From NCBI GenBank assembly GCA_002778785.1, contig PEZS01000005.1, forward strand, positions 42,483-106,482: a stretch of DNA of 64,000 nt, read 5' to 3'. Below are positions 50,405-59,341 of this stretch, piece after piece (the first letter of the stretch is position 1; each line of letters begins with the position of its first letter). The stretch is from Bdellovibrionales bacterium CG10_big_fil_rev_8_21_14_0_10_45_34. Its GTDB lineage: Bacteria; Bdellovibrionota; Bdellovibrionia; Bdellovibrionales; 1-14-0-10-45-34. The position numbers were made by a program, and so were the translations under genes. Under the pieces are notes generated by a model. The model worked only from the letters and a program-made list of their open reading frames with translations. It was not told where the DNA came from and made no database searches.

Positions 50405-51279
50405 ATTTACCGAACTGGTCGGGAGTCATCACAGCATTGGCAACACCCTTTATTAAGGGTGAGGTAGACTGCGAGTCATTAACCAAACTGATAGATTTTC
50501 AAATCCGCAGCGGTGTTGGTGATTTTGTTGTAAACGGAACAACGGCGGAAAGTCCGACACTGTCGCGACAAGAAGTCGAAATGATTTACAAACAAGTACG
50601 AGAGACACTCCCTAAAACTTCAAGAATTATTTTGGGTACCGGTTCGAACTCCACGGCAAAAACAATTGCTAACGGTAAACTGGCAAAAGAATTGGGGGCA
50701 GATGCTTGTTTGGTTGTTGTTCCTTATTATAACAAGCCAACTCAAAAGGGATTGCTTAAACATTTTCTCATCGTGGCAGAGAGCTCCGACCTACCGGTAA
50801 TCCTTTACAATGTGCCATCAAGAACGGTTGCAAAGTTAGAACTCGACACAATTGCGCATTTATCTCAGCATCCCAATATAGTGGGAATCAAAGAAGCTTC
50901 AGGAGATATAGAATTTCTCAAGGAGATTAAGAAGGTCGTTCCAGAAGATTTTTCGTTACTCAGCGGAGATGATTTTACGATTGATGAATTTGTAAGAAAC
51001 GGTGGACACGGTGTTATTTCCGTCTTCTCGCACATTATTCCTGGCGTATTGGCGGAGTATTTCTTAGAGATTTTCTCCGAAAAACCATCGCCTGTTAATC
51101 TTAAGAGGTACGACCGACTCTGCAGCGCTTTGTTTGAGTACCCAAACCCAGTTCCAGTAAAGCGGGCTCTTTTTCAGATGGGCATTTTTCGCTCCGACGA
51201 AGTCAGGTTACCTCTTGTGTCGTTAGAAGACGATGAATCCGAGCGAATCATTGGCGCTTTAAACGAGGTGGGTCTATGA
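50401..51279 (+). CDS. dapA: 4-hydroxy-tetrahydrodipicolinate synthase
   Basis: DapA condenses pyruvate with aspartate semialdehyde, the entry to the DAP/lysine route. The (beta/alpha)8 barrel enzyme has NGTTAESPTLS near residue 46, VVPYYNKPTQKG, the Tyr region YNVPSRT and the Schiff-base lysine in VGIKEASGD. The start is ATG 50401, whose ATGA overlaps the dapF stop, with GGAG upstream. The length is 292 residues. Confidence 0.95.
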   Translation: MNLPNWSGVITALATPFIKGEVDCESLTKLIDFQIRSGVGDFVVNGTTAESPTLSRQEVEMIYKQVRETLPKTSRIILGTGSNSTAKTIANGKLAKELGADACLVVVPYYNKPTQKGLLKHFLIVAESSDLPVILYNVPSRTVAKLELDTIAHLSQHPNIVGIKEASGDIEFLKEIKKVVPEDFSLLSGDDFTIDEFVRNGGHGVISVFSHIIPGVLAEYFLEIFSEKPSPVNLKRYDRLCSALFEYPNPVPVKRALFQMGIFRSDEVRLPLVSLEDDESERIIGALNEVGL

Positions 51280-51935
51280 CTAAAATTCTCTTAGTGGGGC
51301 CGAATGGCAGAATGGGCCGAGCCATAAAGGATTGCGTAGCTAAAAGCAATGAATATGAAATTACTCGAGAGCTGGATAGCAAATCTTGGAAAAATGCGGT
51401 CGAGGAAAAAGCAAAGGTAGATGTCATTATTGATTTTTCCCTTCCAGCGGCGCTGAATGATGTTGTTAAGCTCGTGGAGTCTCACAATGTGCCGCTTGTG
51501 TCCGGAGTTACTGGTTATTCTCAAGCTCAGTTACAGCAGATCGGTAAACTTTCACAAAAAGTACCGATTCTTCACTCGCACAACATGTCACCAGGTATAG
51601 CGTGGTTGAGAAGAGTGCTTAGTCAAGTCCCTATTGAGTGGAAAACCCAAGCGCACTTGATTGATATCCATCACAAAGAAAAGCGCGACACACCTAGCGG
51701 AACTGCTAAAACGCTCGCCGAAGATTTAGGAGTATCCATTGAGCAAATTTCATCGATCAGGAGTGGCAGCGCCATAGGGTTACACTCGGTGATATTTTCC
51801 CTTCCAGATGAAGAACTTGTCATAGAGCACCGAGCTCTCAGCAGAAACCTTTTTGCGCGTGGAGCATTGCAGGCGTCACTGTGGATTCAGAATAAGCGGC
51901 CGGGTCTTTATTCAATGGTTGATATGTTCTCTTAG
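51276..51935 (+). CDS. dapB: 4-hydroxy-tetrahydrodipicolinate reductase (short form)
   Basis: DapB reduces the DapA product with NAD(P)H. It has the Rossmann motif VGPNGRMGRAI, and the catalytic block HHKEKRDTPSGTAKTLAE (His-His, Lys and the SGT loop). At 219 residues it is shorter than E. coli DapB (273), with part of the N-terminal domain and linker trimmed. All catalytic residues are present. It overlaps dapA by four bases. Confidence 0.92.
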   Translation: MTKILLVGPNGRMGRAIKDCVAKSNEYEITRELDSKSWKNAVEEKAKVDVIIDFSLPAALNDVVKLVESHNVPLVSGVTGYSQAQLQQIGKLSQKVPILHSHNMSPGIAWLRRVLSQVPIEWKTQAHLIDIHHKEKRDTPSGTAKTLAEDLGVSIEQISSIRSGSAIGLHSVIFSLPDEELVIEHRALSRNLFARGALQASLWIQNKRPGLYSMVDMFS

Positions 51936-51945
51936 CGAGGTGAGT

Positions 51946-52440
51946 TTGTCGTCGAAAGTAGAAATAGTTATTGGGCTTTGCACACTCAGCGGAGACTTTA
52001 AGAAAGGCTTTTCAAAGGCGTTGGAGCTGTGCCGCAATTTCATCAATACTGAGGAACTATCTCAAGTCTATCGGTACGGTCGAATTGGCCTGGGGGGGCC
52101 ATATCAACGCGAAATTATATCGATGGCCCTAAGGGGAACCACCATGCTTGACCCCGATGAGATAGCTCAACAATTGCTCAGCTGGAACGCCTCAGGGGGC
52201 CAAGCGGTTATATTGCTCTATTCTGACCTTGTTCAACTTCGCCCCGACTTGCCCATTCCCAATCCCTTGCTGGTTGAAGAAGATTATTACTTAGAGACTG
52301 CCCGCGAAGTCGCACGAAACTGGGTACATCCCATACTTAACAAAACTTTAGAAGTAATCTGGCGGGAGCGCGCGCCAGAATTCAAAGGTGAATTTCTTTA
52401 TCAAGGAAAATCTCTTCTCTCTGAATTCGAAATTACTTAG
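51946..52440 (+). CDS. FolK-like protein lacking the catalytic aspartates
   Basis: From TTG 51946, with GAGG upstream, this 164-residue protein follows the layout of HPPK (6-hydroxymethyl-dihydropterin pyrophosphokinase). ELSQVYRYGRIGLGGPYQRE aligns with the substrate loop, LDPDEIAQQLLSWN with the helix, and VILLYSDLVQLRPDLPIPNP with the DLDILLYG-IPHP region. The two magnesium-binding aspartates of DLDI are absent (AVILLYS), as is the preceding R-W-G-P-R. A folate enzyme is therefore doubtful; it may be a repurposed or inactive relative. Ends overlap tail-to-tail with the next gene. Confidence 0.65.
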   Translation: MSSKVEIVIGLCTLSGDFKKGFSKALELCRNFINTEELSQVYRYGRIGLGGPYQREIISMALRGTTMLDPDEIAQQLLSWNASGGQAVILLYSDLVQLRPDLPIPNPLLVEEDYYLETAREVARNWVHPILNKTLEVIWRERAPEFKGEFLYQGKSLLSEFEIT

Positions 52441-53636
52441 AGTTGCTGCAAAAGAGCTTTGCCAATGCTTCCGACGTTTTCACCATTTCGTTTGGAGACG
52501 CCATGATAGAATAGCCAAAGCTTACCATTTTCTTCAACTAAAGTAGAGCCAAAGAGTCCGGTTTCATGTGTCAAAGAAGTTTCAAGGCCGGAGTCGTGCC
52601 AGGACGTTCCGTTGTTTTCACCCAAAAGAAAAGTCCAAAAATTATCAGAGGTCACAGACCCATTACCGTTTTGTGTGAATCTTAATGCCCATATACCTTG
52701 TTTGGAGAGTTTGCTGGTAGCCGGGCTCCAGCCCACAAGGTAGTTCTTGTTCGCATGTCTAAATACATCGACGTGAAACGGACCAGGAGAAGGTTTCGAA
52801 GAGTGAAAGCTCGATACTGCAGAAACGATGGAGCGATTTGCCTCTGGCCAAATCGTTCCGTCGGCACTCGTTGCGTGTACAAGTACCGTGTCGGCCAGTT
52901 CGCTAGAAGTTACTTGGTAGAACATATGCCATGTTCCCTCGGGCCCACTCGAACTATCCGAAACATCAAAATAGACTGTTTGATCGCCGAGAAAACTTTT
53001 ACCGTTGAAATACTCCCATGATTTGGCAGCGCTGAGGACAGGAGTCGGGTGTTTGACGTAAATACTTCCGTCGTACTCAGCGTATCCGATTTGATAGTTT
53101 CTTATGGCGGAGTCCTCTCGCCAACCTGTATAGTAAATCCGATCAACCCATTTACCTTGTGAATGATCATAGCCCTTTACATATTTTGGTGTCTCCACAG
53201 CTCGGGCATCCCAAGCATTTGAATCTATTGAAGGACTAAGGACTTCTGTTAAGATAGTCCATTTATCTGCGGTTGAGTCTAAAGTATTACCGCTGGGAAG
53301 CTTTGCCAAAACAATGTAGAGTTTGATTGGCCAGTCCTTTATTGAGGTAAACAACATAAACCAAGTATCGCCAATTTTGAAGACGTCAGGATCGGTAGCC
53401 GTCGTCCAACCGCCGGTAAGAGATTTTCCATCGAAAATGAGAGTTTCATCAGCCGAAGAAACTGAAGGTTCAAATTCAAACTCCGCAGGCGGTAATAGTT
53501 CAAACTGAGTAGTCGGTGTATTTGTCGCTGTTTGATTCTGAGAGCAGCCTTGGTTACTTAACACTACGAGGAGCCCAGAAAATAAAAAAAACAAAGTAAA
53601 TCTCAAAGCCACCCTCACCCGGGAGTAAAATTTCAC
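52437..53636 (-). CDS. Lipoprotein with a GH43-like five-bladed beta-propeller
   Basis: This 399-residue lipoprotein has a hydrophobic signal segment (LFFLFSGLLVVLSNQGC) ending in a lipobox cysteine near residue 31, then a beta-propeller. Blades repeat the pattern W-x-M-F/L-F, e.g. DPDVFKIGDTWFMLFTS, WHMFYQV and GKLWLFYHGVS, as in glycoside hydrolase families 43/62/68. The DPDVF aspartate fits the first catalytic position, but I cannot confirm the others. A surface glycan hydrolase or binder is likely. The start is uncertain: GTG 53636 and nearby TTG 53606 are both possible. Its stop overlaps the FolK-like stop by three bases. Confidence 0.7.
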   Translation of the reverse strand: MKFYSRVRVALRFTLFFLFSGLLVVLSNQGCSQNQTATNTPTTQFELLPPAEFEFEPSVSSADETLIFDGKSLTGGWTTATDPDVFKIGDTWFMLFTSIKDWPIKLYIVLAKLPSGNTLDSTADKWTILTEVLSPSIDSNAWDARAVETPKYVKGYDHSQGKWVDRIYYTGWREDSAIRNYQIGYAEYDGSIYVKHPTPVLSAAKSWEYFNGKSFLGDQTVYFDVSDSSSGPEGTWHMFYQVTSSELADTVLVHATSADGTIWPEANRSIVSAVSSFHSSKPSPGPFHVDVFRHANKNYLVGWSPATSKLSKQGIWALRFTQNGNGSVTSDNFWTFLLGENNGTSWHDSGLETSLTHETGLFGSTLVEENGKLWLFYHGVSKRNGENVGSIGKALLQQL

Positions 53637-53824
53637 GATATCAACTTTTCGGCTTAAATATGCCCTTCCGAAAGTGCTTTTTGAGTCGTTAAATGCGGTA
53701 AGCTGATTCGTTTTGAGACAATGGGCAACGGTGTTCGGGACGCAGCGTGTCCCAATAGTCGGGCCGTACCTACTTGCTTTTAAAACCTTATCGACCTAAA
53801 CAATGGAGGCAAAATTCTAATTGA

Positions 53825-53868
53825 GTAGGGCTATTTTATGAGGACCTTGCCCTACCCGTAAGCGGTCC
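53825..53868 (+). promoter_or_regulatory. Overlapping hairpins in the transaldolase leader
   Basis: GTAGGGC (53825-53831) pairs with GCCCTAC (53849-53855). GGACC (53842-53846) pairs with GGTCC (53864-53868). The two stems interleave and cannot form at once, and the second ends just before the AAGGAG ribosome site at 53872. This could be a control leader. Chance pairing is not excluded. Confidence 0.35.
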
Positions 53869-53882
53869 CTTAAGGAGAAGCC

Positions 53883-54530
53883 ATGAAACTGTTTATTGAT
53901 AGTGCAGATATTGAAGAAATTAAAATAGCTAACGAAAGAGGCTGGGTAGATGGAGTCACTACAAACCCCTCTCTCATAGCAAAGACCGGACGTGACCACT
54001 TAGAAGTGCTCAAAGATATCTGCCGCGAGGTGAAAGGTCCAATCTCGGCAGAAGTTGTAGGGCTACAAGCCGATATTATGTACCGAGAAGGTAAAGAGCT
54101 CGCTAAGATCCATGACAACATCGTGGTGAAAATTCCGATGACGGAAGAGGGGCTCGTGGCGGTCAAACGTTTCTCTAGCGAAGGAATTAGTACAAATGTG
54201 ACTTTGGTGTTTTCACCGCTTCAAGCCATGCTTGCTGCAAAAGCTGGCGCATCTATGGTTTCTCCTTTTGTAGGCAGGCTTGACGATGTTGGGGCTGTCG
54301 GTATGGAGCTCATTCAGCAGATTGTTACGATCTTTAGAAACTACGATTTCAAAACGGAAGTCTTGGTGGCGAGTATTAGAAATCCGGTACATGTTCTTGA
54401 AGCTGCTATGATGGGTGCCGATATCTCAACACTTCCTCTTAAAGTTATGCAGCAGCTGACTAAACACCCTTTGACAGACAAAGGCATCGAGACCTTTTTG
54501 GCTGACTGGGAAAAGTCGCAGAAGAAATAA
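53883..54530 (+). CDS. Transaldolase, FSA/TalB-short subfamily
   Basis: This 215-residue barrel enzyme transfers dihydroxyacetone units in the pentose phosphate pathway, or acts as fructose-6-phosphate aldolase. It begins [26 protein letters not shown] and the Schiff-base lysine in VVKIPMT (Lys83) are diagnostic of the short transaldolase/FSA group. The TalB-type second half is missing, as expected for this group. It has its own promoter region (gap 53637-53882) and a hairpin after it. Confidence 0.93.
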   Translation: MKLFIDSADIEEIKIANERGWVDGVTTNPSLIAKTGRDHLEVLKDICREVKGPISAEVVGLQADIMYREGKELAKIHDNIVVKIPMTEEGLVAVKRFSSEGISTNVTLVFSPLQAMLAAKAGASMVSPFVGRLDDVGAVGMELIQQIVTIFRNYDFKTEVLVASIRNPVHVLEAAMMGADISTLPLKVMQQLTKHPLTDKGIETFLADWEKSQKK

Positions 54531-54538
54531 CTTAATGC

Positions 54539-54563
54539 AGGGCCTTGAATGTTAAAGGGCCCT
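54539..54563 (+). terminator. Possible terminator after transaldolase
   Basis: AGGGCC (54539-54544) pairs with GGCCCT (54558-54563) around a 13-base loop. The T tract after it is weak (TTAGTTATGTATTTT). Confidence 0.4.
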
Positions 54564-54643
54564 TAGTTATGTATTTTAAAGCGAGAATGATCGTATTGTT
54601 TTCACTTGCCAATTTTTTAATCTTTCGATGCAATGAACGAATT

Positions 54644-55102
54644 ATGAAAGTGCTAGGATCTCGGTTGGGCAAGGCGCAACTAGCGTCGCTTTTTCTACTC
54701 TCCTTTAGTCTAGGTTGCTCCCATGGAGGGCATGTCATAGACGAACTTGGATATCCACTTTTGGATATCCAGCAAGTGGTTACTGACACGATTCCGGGGG
54801 GTGTTCAAAAAGTTTCGGTGAATAGGCGTGAGTATTCATCGAATCCCTATTCGCCAAAGAATTTGGATACTCAGGCTGAGTATCCAAAAGGCTATTTGGC
54901 TAAGGCTAAAGTGGTCATTTTAGGTGATCGACGCCCCTACAAAGTCGAGTCGAAGGTCTGGCTTGGAACCATTGAGAACAAAGTCTTTCAAGAATCTGAG
55001 ATCGACGAAAGCCTTTCAAGACGGTTGGGTTTGGATATCCAAAGGAACCTGATTGAACGTCGTGAAAAATCAAACCTCATTGACGATTTTAGACCGTTTT
55101 GA
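54644..55102 (+). CDS. Putative lipoprotein, function unknown
   Basis: From ATG 54644 this is a 152-residue protein. The signal segment LASLFLLSFSLGC carries a lipobox cysteine. The mature part has no fold I recognise and contains repeated Leu-Asp-Ile/Thr-Gln tetrapeptides (LLDIQQ, NLDTQ, GLDIQR). These come from TTGGATATCCAA-type DNA motifs, seven of which lie in and just after this gene. An in-frame TTG at 54545 would add 33 residues without a ribosome site. Its base pattern, not its protein, is the notable part. Confidence 0.65.
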   Translation: MKVLGSRLGKAQLASLFLLSFSLGCSHGGHVIDELGYPLLDIQQVVTDTIPGGVQKVSVNRREYSSNPYSPKNLDTQAEYPKGYLAKAKVVILGDRRPYKVESKVWLGTIENKVFQESEIDESLSRRLGLDIQRNLIERREKSNLIDDFRPF

Positions 55103-55110
55103 GTATCCTG
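54747..55110. repeat. Motif cluster C: seven TTGGATATCCAA-type near-palindromes
   Basis: Copies begin at 54747 (TTGGATATCCAC), 54761 (TTGGATATCCAG), 54828 (GTGAGTATTCAT), 54863 (TTGGATACTCAG), 54876 (CTGAGTATCCAA), 55031 (exact TTGGATATCCAA) and 55099 (TTGAGTATCCTG, over the stop codon). The copies at 54863 and 54876 are exact inverted copies of each other separated by one base. This cluster is on the other side of the origin from clusters A and B. Confidence 0.75.
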
Positions 55111-55246
55111 ATTAAAGAGTAAGTGAGCTTTGAGGATTGCCCATATTTACTAAACAGTTTAGCTAGGCAGTCATAGCGGCACATCGTCTTGAATGGTGTC
55201 CTCAAAGGTGTCGTTAGAATTTGCGCTCTATGGAGGGAGTGTAGAT

Positions 55247-57448
55247 TTGAAGTTGAGTTTTAGAGCCTGTATTTCGAATGTCTATATTCGAAGCGCTACT
55301 TTTGCGCTTGTGCAGGTTTGCGCGCTACCTTCGCTAACGGGCAGAGCTGATATTCGGTGGATTGAGCAGTCCTTAAAAATGCATGTCGATCGATCAGCAT
55401 TGCCAAGTCTTGCCATTCAGGCCGAAAAGCAATTTCGTGAAATACTTGCTTCAGTAGAGACAAATAAAAAAAAACAACCTGGCCCCAACGCTCAGCCACT
55501 TCAGGATCCTTCGCCCTTAGATACACTTCCTGCGCGTGAAATCTATATTGAACCGATGCTCCTCTCTCACCTAACCTTTCAAGAATCAGGCAGAGAGCTT
55601 GAAGTGGGACTCGCGGCTAAGGAGACCACACAGTCACTGCACGAAACAACGGTGGCCGGTATAAGTTTAGATTCAAAAGAACTCCACGCTGAAATCCTTG
55701 CCTCTCTCGAGGCTACTCACCAAGGCACAAGCGCTCCACCCGAAGAGGTTCAGGCATTTCTTGAAGATCTTCCGGAGCATTTAAAGGTGCGAGCCGAGAG
55801 GGTGGCGGACCTTTCAAAAGTTTTGGCCGACGAATTCAAAGTAAACCGCGAAAAGAAAATTAGACAGACGCTCGAGCAGTACTCCCTTCAGGAGCCACCT
55901 TTGATTGCAGCGGCGAACACGCAGCTTGTACAACAGCGGATATTCAATGAAAGTTTGTTAAATACAAAGCAGTCTGTAAAAGAGGGCACAGAAACTGAAT
56001 CAGGTACCCCATCAGTACAATCAGCAGCCGGAACCATTACAAGTTTGACGGGCCCATTTCAGTTGGGCGCAGGATTAATTTGGGTTCCTCAATATCGGTT
56101 TCAAGTCGAACAGAGAGCCGAGGGAAGAGTTGTCGCACAGGGTGCCATAGATCCGGCACAGGGAACTTTTAAGATTCCAATTCGAAAAAATGACGGCCAA
56201 ATTGTTATTGAATTAAAAGACGAACGTGATGAAACAATTGGTCGCGGGACGTACGCTCTAAGTGCCATTACCAAAGGGCAAGCAAACACTCTCGCCCAGC
56301 CAATCAAACTTGAACGAACAGGTTACTCTACTTTTGTAGCAGCCCATGACAGAAATAAAATTGGTAAAAATGATTCCGGTATCAACGAGGCAAGCGTACT
56401 ACTGAACGAGTCGACAGTTTCTAAAACAAATACAAACGGCGTTGCAAAAATGGGAGAGTGGTTAGATTCGTCATCGTTTGTTGTTCGGCTCGACCACGAA
56501 GCTTACTTTCCGACCACAACAATTTCTATGCAGTCGTCGCTGTCAGAGATTCCCATGCTTTCTGAAAAGTTAGTGGAAACATTTTTGCCAAACGACCGAA
56601 CTTATAGGCGCAATCATGGGGCCCACGTCTGGGGTGTCGTCGAAGAAAACGGCACCAAGCTAAGAGGAGCTAAAGTCTTTCTCGTAGGGGAGAGCGGACG
56701 CATAGAGGCTAACTATCCTCAATCCGACAATGAGATGACAAATGGGTGGGGACTCTTCCACTTTTCTAACGTCAAACCGGGAGACTATTTTATCTCGGCT
56801 CAGATAGACCATCGAGATCTCGGCTCAAGAATGGCAAAACTCGAGGCCGGCAGATGGACTCCAATTATGTTTGATGTCGGCAGTGGTCTACAAACAGAAA
56901 TGCTGATCTACGATGGATTGACCGGCAATCCGCTAGAGGGAGCTCTTTCTTTTGTTCCTTCTCAAAGGCAAAAGTCTTTCTCTTTAGGAAGAATTAAACT
57001 GAGAATCGCTAGTGGACCTGATGTTGCCCCCATTCAAACTCAGGTTCCAGGGTACTGGCCGCACAATGCAGTTAAGTTAAGAAGTTCGTCTGTAAATCAG
57101 TGGATACCCATGGTGTCTGAGAGCTGGTTTGCCTATCTCAACCAAAACTACAAAACAAACATCGACAAAAAATTAAGTGTCCTCGCAGGATTTCTAGCCG
57201 AGGGTGAAACATTTTTAGAAGCGAGTTTGCCGCAAGGATTTTCGCTTCTCTACTTTAATTCACAAGGTAGAGTCGTGAAGGCCGATGATCCTTCTTGTAT
57301 TGGCTTTCTAGCCTATGGTCAGCCCGAAGGAATATTCACTATCGAGTTTGCATCGCCAAAGCAGGCAAGTACATCTTCTAGTGAAATTCTCGTGCGCTCT
57401 TCTCATGTAGTTTTAGCCGTTAATGGCGAAGTCGCCATCCGCCGCTAG
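55247..57448 (+). CDS. Large exported protein with carboxypeptidase-regulatory-like domains, function unknown
   Basis: This is a 733-residue protein. The start is placed at TTG 55247, because GGAGGGAG lies seven bases before it and a signal-type segment (IRSATFALVQVCALPSLTG) follows directly; an ATG at 55193 has no ribosome site. The N-terminal 250 residues are helical and charged. After that come beta domains: SLTGPFQLGAGLIWVPQYRF, and segments such as VWGVVEENGTKLRGAKVFLV that resemble CarboxypepD_reg/peptidase-associated domains. It is likely a cell-surface protein. Other parts I cannot classify. Confidence 0.75.
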   Translation: MKLSFRACISNVYIRSATFALVQVCALPSLTGRADIRWIEQSLKMHVDRSALPSLAIQAEKQFREILASVETNKKKQPGPNAQPLQDPSPLDTLPAREIYIEPMLLSHLTFQESGRELEVGLAAKETTQSLHETTVAGISLDSKELHAEILASLEATHQGTSAPPEEVQAFLEDLPEHLKVRAERVADLSKVLADEFKVNREKKIRQTLEQYSLQEPPLIAAANTQLVQQRIFNESLLNTKQSVKEGTETESGTPSVQSAAGTITSLTGPFQLGAGLIWVPQYRFQVEQRAEGRVVAQGAIDPAQGTFKIPIRKNDGQIVIELKDERDETIGRGTYALSAITKGQANTLAQPIKLERTGYSTFVAAHDRNKIGKNDSGINEASVLLNESTVSKTNTNGVAKMGEWLDSSSFVVRLDHEAYFPTTTISMQSSLSEIPMLSEKLVETFLPNDRTYRRNHGAHVWGVVEENGTKLRGAKVFLVGESGRIEANYPQSDNEMTNGWGLFHFSNVKPGDYFISAQIDHRDLGSRMAKLEAGRWTPIMFDVGSGLQTEMLIYDGLTGNPLEGALSFVPSQRQKSFSLGRIKLRIASGPDVAPIQTQVPGYWPHNAVKLRSSSVNQWIPMVSESWFAYLNQNYKTNIDKKLSVLAGFLAEGETFLEASLPQGFSLLYFNSQGRVVKADDPSCIGFLAYGQPEGIFTIEFASPKQASTSSSEILVRSSHVVLAVNGEVAIRR

Positions 57449-57455
57449 CTATGTG

Positions 57456-59171
57456 TTAGCGGCGTTTGCGAGAGAGGGCTCTGCGAGTTTGGGATTTCTT
57501 TGGTGTCTCGGATCGCTCAAGTTTAGCAGTTAGCTTCAATTTTTCTTGATAGCTCTTTACAAAGTCGACTTTTCCCGGAGGCAAGTGTAGGCTATAAGAC
57601 CGCGGAAGCGTAACATTCTTTGTTAGAGCCGTAGATTTTAAATCTGGATTGTAGAAGCGCAGTTCTTCGAGATTGAGTCCGGCCACCACTGCGATCGTCT
57701 TTGGGCGCATTCTTTGACTCAAAATAATTTGCTCAGTGACTAGCGGTTCACTCTTAAACACCGTGCCAAAAATTTCTTGCGAATACTTTTGTACGTGAAG
57801 CGCAGCCAAATATTCAGCATAAAAATTTGAAGAAGCAAATCCAAAAGACTTTAAGTGAACTTTTTCGATAATGTTAATAAGGTCGCGTGAACGTGTCTGT
57901 TTAATAGCTTTAAGTAGATTTCCGGCGCCATGGTTATAGGCTGTTAAAGCTAAGGGCCAACTTTTGAATATGCGATAGTTTTCTTTCAAGAGTTTCGCGG
58001 CAGCGACGGTGGCTTTTAGCGGCGAATTGCGTTCATCTACGTGGTCACCTACGTGTAACGCCTTTTTCTTTCCGGTCACTGGCATAAACTGCCAGATTCC
58101 GCTTGCGCCGACTTTGCTCATTGCCTTCGTGTTGAAGCTGCTCTCAACAAGGGGCAAACGAGTCAACTCAACAGGCATGTCGTTATGGGCAAAAATTTCT
58201 TCCATTTGAGTCAAGTAAAGCTGACTGTTTTCAAGGCCAGACTTAAAAAAATCTTTTTGACCCTTCTGAGCCCGAACGGAATTCAGAGCTTCGCGAATAA
58301 CGGCTTTTCTATTGCCTTTAATTTCTTTCAGCTGGTTGTAAATTTGAGCCTCAAGACCTTTAAGCCCTCGGTAATTCTTTCGAGAAGACAAATTTGTTAG
58401 AGCCTTCTTTACTGTAGCTACTCTCTGGCTAACAACACTCTTTGCTTTGTGGTAGCGAGTCCACTTATGACCAGAGCCAGAATAGATATCTCTGATATCA
58501 ATTTTATCAAAGACAATCCAAGGGTATTCACTGTGGTGAACTAAAGATACGTGTGAGCCGTATACCGCATAAATGCTCGCCCAGAAGGTAACTCGCTTTT
58601 GAAAGTCTTCAGGAACTTTAAACACCTCCGGCACTCGGTCGAACTTGTCAGTTACAATGTCACCAAGTACGAAGGTTTGATTATCGAATTGTTCACTCAG
58701 ATAGGGGATTGAAGTGAAGGGATTTACTTCTTTGGAATCGAGCAATCTTGCTTCTTCTTCACGACGAGTTTCAAGATCCAGTATTTGAGAACTATTGAAT
58801 TCAGACTTAAGATGAGTGCCCTTCGTACCAGGATCTTCAATTGTTGAAGCGAACGCATCGCTTGTTTGAACATTTTCAACAGCGGATTTTAAAAACTCAG
58901 AGAGGTTACGGGCGATGTGAGTGTCGCTCAGATTATGGATAAAATCCTCAGCAATAGTTCCTTCAATACGACTTGCAACCGCAAGCCTCATTTGACTAGC
59001 CCATGAACTCGCATGTTTAGACAGGGTTCGCGGAATCGATGGAGACCAGATTGTAGAGCTAAACAAGAACCATAGGCCGCCAAGAACCAAAAAAATACCC
59101 AAACCTCTAAAAAGAGGCTTAAAGCTCAAAGGGGCGCGGTAAACATTTAAAGGTAAGCGGTTTGGTTTCAC
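57456..59171 (-). CDS. MltD-like membrane-bound lytic transglycosylase
   Basis: This 571-residue enzyme cleaves peptidoglycan with 1,6-anhydro product formation. A membrane segment at about residues 18-40 anchors it. The SLT catalytic domain lies at about 310-440: the catalytic glutamate in LPLVESSFN, SGIWQFMPVTG, and TAYNHGAGNLLKAI. A LysM-like or MltD-type segment follows (VVAGLNLEELRFYNPDL), then a strongly basic tail ending RRALSRKRR. In a predator such enzymes may act on self or prey wall; the sequence does not say which. Confidence 0.87.
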   Translation of the reverse strand: MKPNRLPLNVYRAPLSFKPLFRGLGIFLVLGGLWFLFSSTIWSPSIPRTLSKHASSWASQMRLAVASRIEGTIAEDFIHNLSDTHIARNLSEFLKSAVENVQTSDAFASTIEDPGTKGTHLKSEFNSSQILDLETRREEEARLLDSKEVNPFTSIPYLSEQFDNQTFVLGDIVTDKFDRVPEVFKVPEDFQKRVTFWASIYAVYGSHVSLVHHSEYPWIVFDKIDIRDIYSGSGHKWTRYHKAKSVVSQRVATVKKALTNLSSRKNYRGLKGLEAQIYNQLKEIKGNRKAVIREALNSVRAQKGQKDFFKSGLENSQLYLTQMEEIFAHNDMPVELTRLPLVESSFNTKAMSKVGASGIWQFMPVTGKKKALHVGDHVDERNSPLKATVAAAKLLKENYRIFKSWPLALTAYNHGAGNLLKAIKQTRSRDLINIIEKVHLKSFGFASSNFYAEYLAALHVQKYSQEIFGTVFKSEPLVTEQIILSQRMRPKTIAVVAGLNLEELRFYNPDLKSTALTKNVTLPRSYSLHLPPGKVDFVKSYQEKLKLTAKLERSETPKKSQTRRALSRKRR

Positions 59172-59341
59172 TCTGCTTTATTAATAAGCAAGGTCAGTGC
59201 CACTAGTTTTAAAAACCAGCTGTTGTTATAATGGCTTAGGCATCCCATAGTGAGGCGAAAGTGTCATTCTTGGCATTCACCGTAAAGAAAGTTCAAAATA
59301 CTGTTTAACTTTTCGACAGCTTCGCTACCCTACTAAGAGTA

